The notes beneath the pieces were generated by a model that saw nothing but the letters and a program-made list of their open reading frames with translations, made no database searches and was not told the origin of the DNA. The translations under genes were made by a program, and so were the position numbers. Below are positions 40,001-50,600 of a stretch of 64,000 bases of DNA, piece after piece (position 1 is the first letter of the stretch; each line of letters begins with the position of its first letter). This DNA is from Diprion similis (Eukaryota; Arthropoda; Insecta; Hymenoptera; Diprionidae), in the NCBI RefSeq assembly GCF_021155765.1, contig NC_060116.1:11222001-11286000 (forward strand), written 5' to 3'.

Positions 40001-40872
40001 CCATTTCTACACAACCGTGAAACAACGTCATGATAAAAACGGGTTATTAGATCAGTGGAACATCGTAGCGTAAGTAATTCTTTGTTCGAGCATTCAAACT
40101 CAAACTATATTATTGCAAAGACTCTGATATCCGCTCACTTCAAGAATTGTAATTGTTCAGCGATTGGAACTTCGTTAAAATTCTTTCTAATCCAGTCTTA
40201 TTTCAAAACACTTTCCCGCTCACCTGCTCGACCCATACGTTTGTAGTCATCACCTGGTTCTTCAGATTCTGCAAAAAGGTAGTAAAAATATCACTGTAAT
40301 GTCTTGACTAGTAACGACCATAATTCCGCCTAGATCATCATATTAACGAAAAAACACTCACCATTTCTATAAGCTGTGACAACTTCAATCCTAGCCAGAC
40401 GGTGAGAGTTTCAGTGTTATTATTAACTGGCCGAATAAGTCGGTTGTAATTAGACAACAAGTCATCGTACAGCCGTTTGGTATCAGGATTAGCTTCGAAA
40501 GTTTTCACCACGGATTTCCCTAAGAAGAAAAAGTTAGTAGTTCAGTTATATGGACAGACTCACGTGGATAAAATGACGGTTGAAATGGAGAACAAAAATT
40601 GAAGTAATTGAAGCCGAGCCATGCAGATCATCATACTTGACAAAACCAGGTGTTTAACTATCCACTTCAAATCAGATGATTTAATTAACAATCAATCGAA
40701 AAGTTTTGAGTAAGCTCGCGGATCAAAACAAGCCATTCGCAATTGATAACGTCAACCATGATCACGTTAAGCAATATACTTTGAGCAAATTCTCTGAGAT
40801 TTCACGTGTGTCTTACTCACCGCTTGTTACGCTCAGGGAAAAGAGCAGGACAAGAAAAAGACGTTCCTTCAT
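28066..40872 (-). CDS. nAChRalpha8: Nicotinic acetylcholine receptor subunit alpha8 (orthologue of fly beta2)
   Basis: Cys-loop acetylcholine-gated cation channel subunit. Coding exons in transcript order: 40872-40821, 40519-40362, 40268-40224, 40006-39897, 39685-39505, 39405-39249, 38140-38013, 37926-37751, 33385-33233, 31341-31217, 28993-28881 and 28278-28066; all phases agree, giving 536 aa. Visible: signal peptide about 1-18; [20 protein letters not shown]; Cys-loop C155-C169; vicinal cysteines C228-C229 (YYPCCTE); TM1 about 247-270, TM2 about 278-300, TM3 about 311-333; a cytoplasmic loop beginning [12 protein letters not shown]4 about 474-497. [13 protein letters not shown] and the ending [11 protein letters not shown] are typical of Drosophila beta2 (SBD), but fly beta2 lacks the vicinal cysteines; bee and beetle orthologues that keep them are called alpha8. 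Odd point: exon 7 ends AAG|GC, so intron 7 is GC-AG. The gene is tail to tail with alpha2. Confidence 0.96.
28994..31216 (-). other. Intron 10 of nAChR alpha8
   Basis: Canonical GT-AG. A long open frame at 29744-30217 (+ strand) runs through a CT-rich tract and has no recognisable domain. No nested gene is supported. Confidence 0.75.
31342..33232 (-). other. Intron 9 of nAChR alpha8
   Basis: Canonical GT-AG; the donor is GTGGGT just below 33233. Nothing else was recognised. Confidence 0.75.
33386..37750 (-). other. Intron 8 of nAChR alpha8 (4.4 kb)
   Basis: Canonical GT-AG. It contains the 312-bp tandem repeat at 34003-34838, followed by a GC-richer, repeat-like segment to about 35110, and a CT run near 36165-36182. 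No gene was recognised. Confidence 0.8.
34003..34838. repeat. 312-bp tandem repeat, about 2.7 copies
   Basis: Three consecutive copies start at 34003, 34315 and 34627, each opening TCCCAATACGCTGC. The spacing is exactly 312 bases both times, and the copies differ by scattered substitutions. The third copy stops after about 210 bases at a short A run and passes into unrelated sequence. Open frames inside the unit repeat with it and carry no recognisable domain, so the unit looks non-coding. It lies in alpha8 intron 8 and could be a piece of a dispersed repeat or satellite family. Confidence 0.92.
37927..38012 (-). other. GC-AG intron 7 of nAChR alpha8 (86 bases)
   Basis: Exon 7 must end ...GGGGAAAAG and exon 8 begin GTCGCCCTCTGC to join the conserved DSGEK to [11 protein letters not shown]. 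The first intron bases are therefore GCACGT, a minor-class GC donor with an otherwise consensus AAG exon end; the acceptor is GCACAG. The only nearby GT (GTGTGG, four bases into the intron) would shift the frame. Confidence 0.85.
38141..39248 (-). other. Intron 6 of nAChR alpha8
   Basis: Donor GTGGGT, acceptor TTTCAG. It contains a TAG microsatellite at 38346-38365. Nothing else was recognised. Confidence 0.8.
38346..38365. repeat. TAG trinucleotide microsatellite
   Basis: Six to seven TAG units in alpha8 intron 6. Confidence 0.85.
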
Positions 40873-41563
40873 CGTTAGCGTCGAGGATACCAAATCACGA
40901 GAGCATTTCAACGTGCAGCCAGGATACGGCGGCCATTAGGGGCGCAGCATCCCTTCGAGACGCAAGGTCGATAGCCGACGCTGGCGCCGCAAAACTTTCC
41001 GACTGATAAACTGACTCGCATCTTTACGGCTTCACCTTGCAGCACATGCGCTGCCCCTTTTCAACCCTTGCTTGAATTTCGAATTACCCATTTCACACCC
41101 CTAGACTGCAAGCTGCGGCTCACCTGCCGGTCAAGTTGCGGTCTTAAAACGTCCCTGACGGTTGTTGAGAAGAATGAGTTCTGCAGTATTCAACTTTTCA
41201 ATGTTATGGAAAAAAAGCTTCATCTTGTTTAATGTTACGGCTGACAGTTTCCAGCTCATGCAATCAGACGCAATATTGCATCGCGAGTTGTGAGAAATTT
41301 CGTTGATCAAATTCTTTTAACTACCAATTATTACACTTGTCTTTGTATATTATCGTAATTCACAATATTCCGGTATCATTATTTTAATGCTGTTAAGATT
41401 GCTCGTATCATTCATCCCTTATATTACACCTATTTCAATACTTCGGAATGTTCAAATTTCTTAACGATATTCTAGAAGCAGAGGTTCGTTTTTCCTGCAC
41501 AGCATATTTATTGCAAAATAATGAAAATCAAATCTACAGACATGTCTTCAAATAAATAATTTT
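40873..41563 (-). promoter_or_regulatory. Promoter and 5' leader interval of nAChR alpha8
   Basis: Only about 0.7 kb separates the alpha8 start codon from the poly(A) signal of the gene upstream on the same strand, so the alpha8 core promoter probably lies here unless there is a remote 5' exon. The proximal part (to about 41030) is GC-richer and has two TCAGT initiator-like motifs near 41000-41015 on the - strand. I could not find a downstream promoter element at the right spacing, so the start site is not fixed. Confidence 0.35.
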
Positions 41564-41569
41564 TTTATT
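41564..41569 (-). terminator. Poly(A) signal of the secreted peptide gene
   Basis: AATAAA on the - strand, about 70 bases after the stop codon of the predicted peptide gene. Confidence 0.5.
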
Positions 41570-41637
41570 TCGGATATATACAGAGGAAATATAAGTATAG
41601 TAATGAGAATATCGGCTGCGATACGATATCGGTAAGT

Positions 41638-44600
41638 TTATCGTGACATGCCAAAGCGTAGAGCGCGGTTTCGGGGCACAAGGAAACGCTCCTTCGTCAA
41701 CAGGGATAAAAGCTCAGCGGCGGTCATAGGAGGCCTCGAAATACCTGAAATTAACGAAACATATTTGTTAAATACTGCAAATTTGTTTATCGTACACAAG
41801 TTTTATATGTAGCTCTTTTTTAGGGGTCAAAATGCCCATAAAATTTCTTACAGTTACAAATTAGCAGGCAATAGCGAAGGTGTCAACTCTCTTTTACACG
41901 TATACTGTTATTGCCAGTCTCCACCCACGCGGGACTGCTTTTATGCGTTAATAATTACGAGTGAACAACAATGATAGTTCAATGTCGGACGGAGGCTCGG
42001 TGTTTGGATCATCCGATCATTATAAAGTTTCTTTTCTGTCTCAGCTTTATTGTCGGTTTCCTCTTTCGACGCCATTTTCGTCTCTCATTAGGTACTGTTA
42101 CCGGATATTTGGCATCGAGGATAACCCTCGCAGCGATTAATCATTTTATTAATTGGCTACGAAATTAGAGTTTGAAAATTAGGCAGCTGAGATGTACCAT
42201 CAATCTACGGTCACATGTAAAATCCTTAATGCCGCATGACTTTGTTCCATATATATCACATCACTTCCGTACCTTGGACAATATGATGTAATATATAGAT
42301 TTAACCGTTGTAACAAATGAGTGTAATATTTGTTACGCGGACGGTAATTTTTTACGTGCTAATTTAATTCCACAAAAGATGACGTAATAATATTTAATCT
42401 GAACGGATATATGATCTCTTTTGCTATTCGGCCACAGCGAAAACTCTATTCAATTTATTCGCTGTTGACGCGCGCTCGCTAAATCTCCACCAAATTTTAC
42501 ACGCAAACGCACGTGGTGAACAATTATTCACGTAATGCGCACTGTACGTATGAGTATCGATTTCTATTATTGACGGTAAGCGCAACGCGTAATACATACT
42601 TTGTTTGTTTCGATAGGAGAGTCTTCGCGGTGCCGAAAATCCTGAACGGGTATCCGGAGGGCTGACTCCTCGGAATCGGGCCACCGGATGATAGGGCAAA
42701 TAACGTTTCGTCGAAGGCCTAGACGGAGGAGAACTCGGCCACATACGAAGCATAAATCGGCCAGTCGGCGACTCCTGTAACCGCTTCACAATAACATCCT
42801 CCGTTGGAACTTCCCAAATGATCTGCGGTGGTGAGTCTGAAAATGCAAAGTCAATATTTGATAAGATTAACAGTTCGGAATTGATGAGCAATTGGTGTTT
42901 CGCACTTTCTCATTTTTCTTCAAAAAAAAATACACGTCAGTTGTTTTTCACAAATATCAATATTGCGAAACATATATTTTTTCCGCCATTTTTATCGAGT
43001 CCTGTATTTTTATGAATTTTCTCATAAAATCTTATACATTTCCACCGATCGACTCCGGCCGTATTTTACGAGAGTCAGTTTTATTTCAACTCTCCAGTGA
43101 CGGCTTCGAAGGCCTGGAATGCCATCTGCGTGTATTTGAAAAGGGAGGTGAACTGTGACAGTAAAACCGTATCATCAAACACTCTCTGAAGACGCACAAG
43201 GAATTCGTGAAAAGCTCCTAAAAATAGACCCTATAAAAGAATTATTGAAGATTCTTCATAGGCGTAGGACTCTATCCAGGTTGTTTGAACTATCGAGCGT
43301 AAAATTTCAAATTTGGCAAACGATTGAATCGACACCTTCGGCACACCTCCATTTCTACACAACCTGCATTACAAAGTACATTAGAATTGCAACACACATC
43401 ATGATTTTCAAATTTCTCTTCCTGCGAGAAATTTCGACTTTTCACCCCCCCTTAAGTTCAACCCCGCTTATTTGCCTTAACGTTCCTTGCCCTGTTTCCA
43501 CACGCAGGACTTCACAAATGAGATAAAGTTGGTATCGGCACGGTCAGACCAAACAACAATACGTTTCCCGAACACTATCTGTCGCCCATTCAACACCTCG
43601 GAGAAGTGTCCATAGTGAAACTGGAGCGCATTTTATACGCGGCAAGTCGTGTCCGCAGGGGTCAAGAAGAGCGATGTTGTCAGTACGTTTTAAATTATTA
43701 TAGAGGATGAGAGAGCGAGGTTGTGGTTACACGCTAATGCAAGTCGAGACTATAAATAATCGACTAATTTACCCATCCTACACGATACGTACCTACGTTG
43801 GCACAAGAGTCAGTCAGCGACGAACTTACGGCGAACGGATAAATCTTAATAGATTGCGCGCACGGGACAAACTTACTTACTTACTTAGCTCGTATTACAC
43901 GTTGTACTTTCATCCCATTATATCCCGTCGCCGAATAAAGAGACGCGCGTGTTTGACTCTTTGGGAGTCGAAGATTGAGAAAGAATTTTTCGTAATATCT
44001 CCCTTCTTCCCCTACATTTCTTTTCGCCGCGGACACTTAGCTTAAAAGCGTCGTCACGGCGGTATATCAACAGCAGGAGTTTCGATTGATATCGAAAAGA
44101 CAGAGTGTTTATATTGCAATGAAAACAAGGGAAAGAATTTAATTGAAAGTTAATTTTAGACGCTAATATTTGTACTGGCTTTGATTTCTATTCGCTTGGT
44201 TCGACGAGGAATTGAAAAAAGTCCTTCTTTCTTGATCAGGCGGAAAATAATTAATGATTTTGTGGTTGCCAGTGAATATATTAGTGACAAGAGAAGTGGA
44301 AGTCAGCTTCACCGAATAATATTTCATTACAAGTTCAGCAAAAATAAATAAATAAATAAATATAATGTGCAAAGTATTATACGTGAGAATTAAGGCGGCG
44401 CGAAATTCGACCGATTATAACTCAGTTCCTAGCCACTTTCCACCGGGTCTACAACAACTGTATAAAACTATTATGGAAAATCTCAAGTTACACTCGTCCT
44501 CTTATAATCATTCCTTCCGGCGAGACAATTGGAGTACCCAAATTGCGCGTCGTGGTACAGAAATGCAGGAAATTTTGATTAGAGAATGCACCGCCTGCGC

Positions 44601-44849
44601 TGAGTCTATTTTCATCTTCATCGCCGATATATATTAACGGGTAAAATATGCACTCGGTGCATCTCAAGTGGACCAAATTCGTTCTACTCCCAATGATAAA
44701 CTTGCAGGCAAAATTTTGCACAAGAAATAAAACTTTTTCGAGCTATTCAATGAGCAGGACTCACCGTAAGGTACGTAGTACGGTTGGACGAATTCAAAGA
44801 CGTGGCAAAAGACGAGGACTCCGAGGACGGGTATCAGGGCGTTCCGCAT
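41638..44849 (-). CDS. Unrecognised secreted Pro/Arg-rich peptide precursor
   Basis: Three coding exons, 44849-44765, 42836-42600 and 41744-41638, with good GT-AG sites and matching phases (1 and 1), give 142 aa. The first about 22 residues (MRNALIPVLGVLVFCHVFEF) form a signal peptide. The rest has no cysteine, about 16 prolines and an excess of basic residues (roughly 21 K/R against 8 D/E). KR pairs after DVIV and PST and an RR after SAP are possible convertase sites that would release QPYYVPYDSPP..., LQESPTGRF... and YLPYHPVARFRGV... pieces. No Gly-Lys/Arg amidation signal follows any of them; RFG near the C-terminus is followed by MSR and the stop. I know no family with this sequence. Alternatives are a neuropeptide-like precursor, a proline-rich antimicrobial-type peptide, or a small secreted or cuticular protein. 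Confidence 0.75.
41745..42599 (-). other. Intron 2 of the secreted peptide gene
   Basis: GTATGT donor, TTTCAG acceptor. Nothing else was recognised. Confidence 0.7.
42837..44764 (-). other. Intron 1 of the secreted peptide gene
   Basis: GTGAGT donor, ATTTTCAG acceptor. It contains an ACTT run near 43873-43888. Short coding-like patches near 43061-43350 have no recognisable similarity. Confidence 0.7.
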
Positions 44850-45045
44850 CTTGAATCGGCCCGAAGAAGCTCGAGGAATCCAAGAGGGAACTGCGTCCAG
44901 ACTGACAACGAGCAACTGGTCTACAGAGGTCGAATTGGACGAGAGAAGAGATACGTTTTTGGTCCGCTGAGGACGAGGACCGGTAAACTTGTGATGCGAT
45001 GATTCAGAGCGCGGAGGCTGCGACTATCTCGCACGTATGCCCGAA

Positions 45046-45052
45046 TTATATA
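45046..45052 (-). promoter_or_regulatory. TATA-like box of the secreted peptide gene
   Basis: TATATAA on the - strand about 200 bases upstream of the predicted start codon. Transcription would start near 45015-45025 and leave a leader of about 170 bases. AT-rich motifs are common in this DNA, so the support is only position. Confidence 0.3.
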
Positions 45053-45059
45053 TCAGAGC

Positions 45060-47662
45060 GCACAGTCTTGCAGACAAAAGCGGGCAGCGCGCGCCGCCGT
45101 CCGGAAAACTGCCCCGCGTTCGCAATTTCCACCCCACTCCTTTCTCTGCGGTGGTGGCCCACCTCATCCCCCCAAACTTATCCTTTTTACAACAATGGTC
45201 AAGACCCTCGGAATCGGCTATCTTCAAGTCAGGAGCTGGTATTTTCTGATCGCACTAAAAGCTCTCACCGAGAGATTTTTGCATATGAAATCGACTTTCC
45301 AAACCCTGTTTACCCCGCACTGATACCCTCGCAGATTTTCTTTCGAAAGCAAGTGCCTCTTTGGGGAATATCACCTTTTTATACCGTCACTGAGAGGCCA
45401 GACTATAAGAAGAACGCTATTTACCTGTCTGTAATGCCTTGACCCTGAGAATGCTGATCGGAATTTCAAGTGTGCAGAATTCAGATTGATTGTTGGATCA
45501 TAGCTAGTGAGTCAACGAACGGTTGGAAATTTGGAGAAATTTTTTTTTTAGGTAAATTATTTCAACTCTTTGTTAAATAAATTTACAATCAGTTAGACTT
45601 GTTGGAAATTTTAAAGCATATCCAGTTATGGGTTTGAGAATTTTTCAGAAGCTGGAGGAAAATTTTTCTGTCGTGAAGCCACTCACAGGATTTTTTTTTT
45701 TTTTTATTATATTAGGAAACCAAAGAAGAAAGATTGTCTCAGATTTGTTTTTTTTTCTTCTTCTTCTTTTTTGAAAATCACTGTACTTGCACATTTCCGA
45801 ATTTGAGAAGACTCTGTGGGAAGTCTTTCCGCAGAATCAATACAGAATCTTCCCTGACAGTGACTTTTTACCACCTGACAAGAGACTCAAATGCGAGATT
45901 TCGTCTGTTTCAAATGTGGAAATAGACGCATCGTGTCTGCAGTTGCAGCATGTAGGCAGACTTACCTCAGAATGCTACTGAAACGGTAATCGAAGTATTC
46001 TCTAATAATTTGCTCGAATGTGTGAAATTTTTTAGAAGCCAGTGTAACTTAGCTTGAGTAAAACTCAACAAAACATCAACGTTTTTTCAATTCATGTCGT
46101 TAGCTTGTCCTTTTCATTTGACGGTAAAATCACGTAGAAGACAGGTAATCCGATTGTGAGATCAGTCGATTTCGAGAACGGTGTGTTCGTCGAAAAATGG
46201 TCAAAGTAGCGAATTACGTTCCGCTATACTTCGCAGCGGTAGAAGTTTAAATGGATCGTCATTTCTGTACTTCCCTTTGAATAGATGAAAGTAACTCTTT
46301 GGTGAATACACAGCAGGCTGTAGATTATATCATGCGCTTGAATTGATAAGCCGAATTACAAACGGATTGTATCAGATCAGTTTCGTACCATCGAAACTGA
46401 GTATCCAGTAAGACAGTTCTATAAAAATCTGAAAAACGTACTTTCAAATGCGGCAGTACTTTACATTACTGCAGTAATCAGCAAAGACCGCGGTAAGAAA
46501 TTAGCACCAATGCAAATTTTTCAATTCGTCAATTACCCTCCTTCGACATTTCTTTCGCGAATTTTTCCGAAAGGGAAAAACTTTGGAAGTAAGTTAAGCC
46601 AGGTTTGAGAATACTGATCTATAAGAACCGGACGTGCTGATCTATCCCAACGGCGTAAATTTATAAGCTTTCTCAACGTTTAACAATGGCGACATTCTGA
46701 CAGGGTTGTTAATTAATTACCCGGTTCAAAGTTTTTGCTCGATGAGCATGACGCTTGTGTATTATACGCAAGTACGCGTTTCGTAAGAAGTTGAGCACAT
46801 AATTCGAGGAACTTATGCTCATTCATACTGTGAATGGCCAAGGTTATTCCGCGTGGTTGTATACTTGGAACACCTGCCCAAGAATAATTACCCATGCATA
46901 TTCTCGGTTTTCGTTATTTATCGCCCGACAAGAGCCCCGAAATCAACATCGAATTAGCTGGAGACGATTTCTGCGAAATCTATTCAAGGCAGACTTCACC
47001 AAGCTTACGCTATCACGTCTATTCGTTCAGCGATCGATCTTGTCTTGAAACTGATATAACTGAGGACTCTTGAAGAAAACTTATTTAGGATAAAGTTTTC
47101 TCCCGCAATATGAAAGCCAATTTGTTGTAGTTAACTTCGATAAATTGAGTCGGCTGTTTGCTTGAAATCAAAAATCATTCGCTATTGTCATCCAATCTCG
47201 GGATAACTCTTGATACCCGAAATCTGGAGGATGGCGTTCCTGGCTAAAGGCTAAGCTTTTCCCAGTTACTAAGGCAACAGGTACAGCGCACAGTAAATGT
47301 TCTAATAATTCGAATGCGAATTATATCCACAACCCCAAGTTTATCCAGCTGAGCAGATATTCCAAGCAGTGTGTAATATGCGTTACTAAATTAATCCGTG
47401 AGATTACACGAGTTCTATTCGAACCTCGCGATGTTATAACCTGGCGAATGTCTAATTTCTGGTAAACGAGGAAAAGGATTCGGCGTAAGGTACGAAGAGA
47501 AACAAGCTGCGAATAGATGAGAGAATAAAATTCAATAACCAGACAAATTTATTCAAAATTACTTTTCCCACGGTATCTGGGACGCGCATATATTTACAAA
47601 TTTTATTAACACAAGCTGACCATTCACTGTACAATACATCTGGAAATTTGCATTGAATTTTT
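45060..47662. other. Intergenic region between the peptide gene and COG1
   Basis: Mostly AT-rich DNA with T runs near 45541-45549 and 45692-45705. One open stretch on the + strand at 45787-45981 has a protein-like composition but no recognisable family. The 3' UTR of COG1 occupies its right end. Confidence 0.6.
47548..47553 (-). terminator. Poly(A) signal of COG1
   Basis: AATAAA on the - strand about 110 bases after the COG1 stop codon. Confidence 0.5.
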
Positions 47663-50600
47663 CTATCCGGTACCAAACCAGTCGGAACCCATAGCTCCGA
47701 AGAAGGCGGCAGCGCCTGACTTGATACTGGCTCCAGCAGAATCGGTCCTTGCGTGAGTCTTGGTCGGCGTTTTCTTCCGCTAAAATAACGAATTTTTACA
47801 TTAGGTACACAGAGAACTTGGACCAGATATGGATAGTCGGTAGATGGGCGGGGTTTCAAACGTTAATTATACAAAGCACACACAGTGATTATAATAAACG
47901 GTTCAAAGTCGTTGGGAATTAAAAATTCAAATAGCAAAAGCGTGCGGTCGTGTTATGTACTCGCAGAGAGATTATTATCGCTCCGCGGTGACGGTTAATG
48001 AGGCGTAGATATAGGTATTTGCAATGTACATACAGTACATTGTGCATAACTGTAATTAATCCACTATAATCAATAGGACAATCGGATTGCGAATTAGACT
48101 TATTGTTGGTGTTTTTGTTGTCGTCATCGTTATTGTTATTGTTATATTTGCAGAGAAACGTTTCTGTCTTTCGTTAGTGAGGTCCAAACAGGCTGGAGAG
48201 GAGGTACCGACTCCCGTTGCAATTGGTTAACTAACAACAGACAACCGTGGGCGAGCATTAAATTCTCAGTTTCACGAGCTGGTTTCTACCTTGTCCACGC
48301 AGCGCCCTTCCCTTTGTTCATCACCCTATAAACGCCGCCGTTAAGCCAAGTTTACGAAGGCAACGGGACTCGCAATGCGGTGCTCTATAAACGCGAAATT
48401 ATCTGTTTAGCTCGAGTTCCGGTTCGGCGTACTTCGTCTCACGTACAATCAGCCGTCGTAACGTGATCGACGGAAATTCACCCCTAATTTTCCATTTCAG
48501 GAAAACCAGACCTGGCAAAAGCCCAGTTTTTTCATCACGTTTTTTCATGCCTACCATCGACGTGTCCTGCAACGAGGCGATCGAGACTATTGGCACTGTT
48601 CTTGCCGGCGCTGTGACAGTCAAAGGAGGAAACCATGGGGCTCCTGAGCAAACGGCCAGGACTCCGGGAGTTTCCGTTGCACCCTTTGCGCCCTCACCAG
48701 CTGCAGGGTTCATCCGGGCACCGAGAACTGAAAGCAGCTGCTCCGAGTGAGGCACGAGGTTTCCGAATATCAACTGCAAGCACAAGGTGTTCAATGGTGA
48801 ATACATACCAGATTTTCAACTTTACAGATACTTTCTTAGCGCGTGTTTAACGCTAATTGCGACTATACCGAAGCCATTTATCGCGCGTGCAAAAGCTTTG
48901 CAAATTTTCCATTGTGCGTATCTACCCGATTAACACGGGGGAATGGAGATATATAATTCAGGGTCACGACTTGGGATCCTGATAGGAGTGCCGGTGTCCC
49001 TTTCAAACTTATCCATCCGAGGTGGTTGATTAATTGATTATGAGTTTTGAATGCGCTGACACGGTGTAAATGAGGCAAAAAAAAAAAAAACTGTTAGCAT
49101 TATTAATTTTAAACCATCTCCTTTTCGAGTGATTTAGCATCGACGTTGCATTTCGGGCTTTGATTAATCAGTTGAAAAATAAACAATAGTCGAAAACGTT
49201 TTCGATGAATTTCGTGAAAAAATTTTATCGCAATAAATTACCTGCGTCCTCTGGGCGCTCTTCTTGACATTCGCGTGTAGGAACGGATAAAACACGTCCA
49301 AATCGAAGGGATCGATTTTTGACTGAATATCGTCGCATATCTGGGATGACTTGTCGACAAATTTCTTACTCTCTCGAGGAATCATCAATAGTGTAACGTA
49401 TTTTGTGTCCAGCAACGTTTGCAGGGCTTGTTTCTGCTTCAGCTCGTCATTCTTCGATAACTCCGCGTAATATTCAAACAATTCCGTCACTACCGTGTCG
49501 ACTATTTCGTGTAGTATTTTCCTGAAATTAATCCAGTTTAAGAAAAACGATGTTTTTCCTTTCAAATTCATCCACAACTCAAACAAAAGGTGACATTGGG
49601 ACGAAATATCTCACGATTAAAAATCTCTTCTGCCTAGCCTGAACTGAATCTGACCCTTCGTGTAATCCAATTTTACTATTCATCCGGTGAGACATGTGTA
49701 AAAAGTCGTCCATCGATTTTAAGCGTAATCGTTTTTATCAATGTATTCACAAAATTTTGCGTTGAAAAAGTTGAAATTTTAATACGAAAGAAGACGTGGT
49801 ATGAATTATGCTTACGTGAATATTTCTTTGATATTATTTATAAGTTTTTCGTACAATCTTTACGTTTTTAAATACCGATATTTGATACGAAGTTCAAAAT
49901 TCTTCAATCACGATGCAACCGAAACGAATAGCTGTAAGAAATGATTTTCAAACGTGGAACAAAGCGCTTGCCAAGTGTGCAAAAGTACTCACTTTGGCAA
50001 CGTGTGAGGAATGATCGCATTCAAATCTTTGCTAACAGCAGCCAGGAACTTCTGCACGGATATGGAAGGTTGGTAGGGTACCAGAATTTCAGACTTCATT
50101 CTCTTTCCTTCCTCGGCCTCCTCCTCGATAGTGACTTTCTCCCAGTCACAAATCATTGTTTGCATTTTCAAAACGTTCAGAGACCTTGGCATAATTCGCT
50201 CCTTGTGATCGTGAATTTTCCTTTTTAAAATCTTGGCCCAAACTGACCAAGCGGCGAGGCTATCATCCCTCAAAGTGTCGCAAATCGACTGCCACTTCGT
50301 GTTGGGTATAACAATACCGGAGACTTTCGAAAGGGTAAAGCACTTGTTCAAACTTGGGCAAAGTATAGTCAGGGCTTGGAAAAACCTCGCAGCCAGGATC
50401 GCGTTCACCTCCCGCTTCCCCACCTTCGCATCTTCGACGAGGCATTTATCCCTGATAAACTGTGACAATTCGTTAACTTTCTGTGTGCTTATTACTTGGA
50501 GTTGTTCCTGCACGATTTCACGGTCTACGAACTTATTCAGAGTGCTCGATATTTTAACAGCCAAGAGATCGGTCGTCGTCGTTGTCGACTTTTGACTTTC

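Noticed and set aside
46713-47048. Overlapping 60-77 codon frames on both strands
   Set aside because: No recognisable domain, no splice sites of quality, and the two strands compete; treated as chance.
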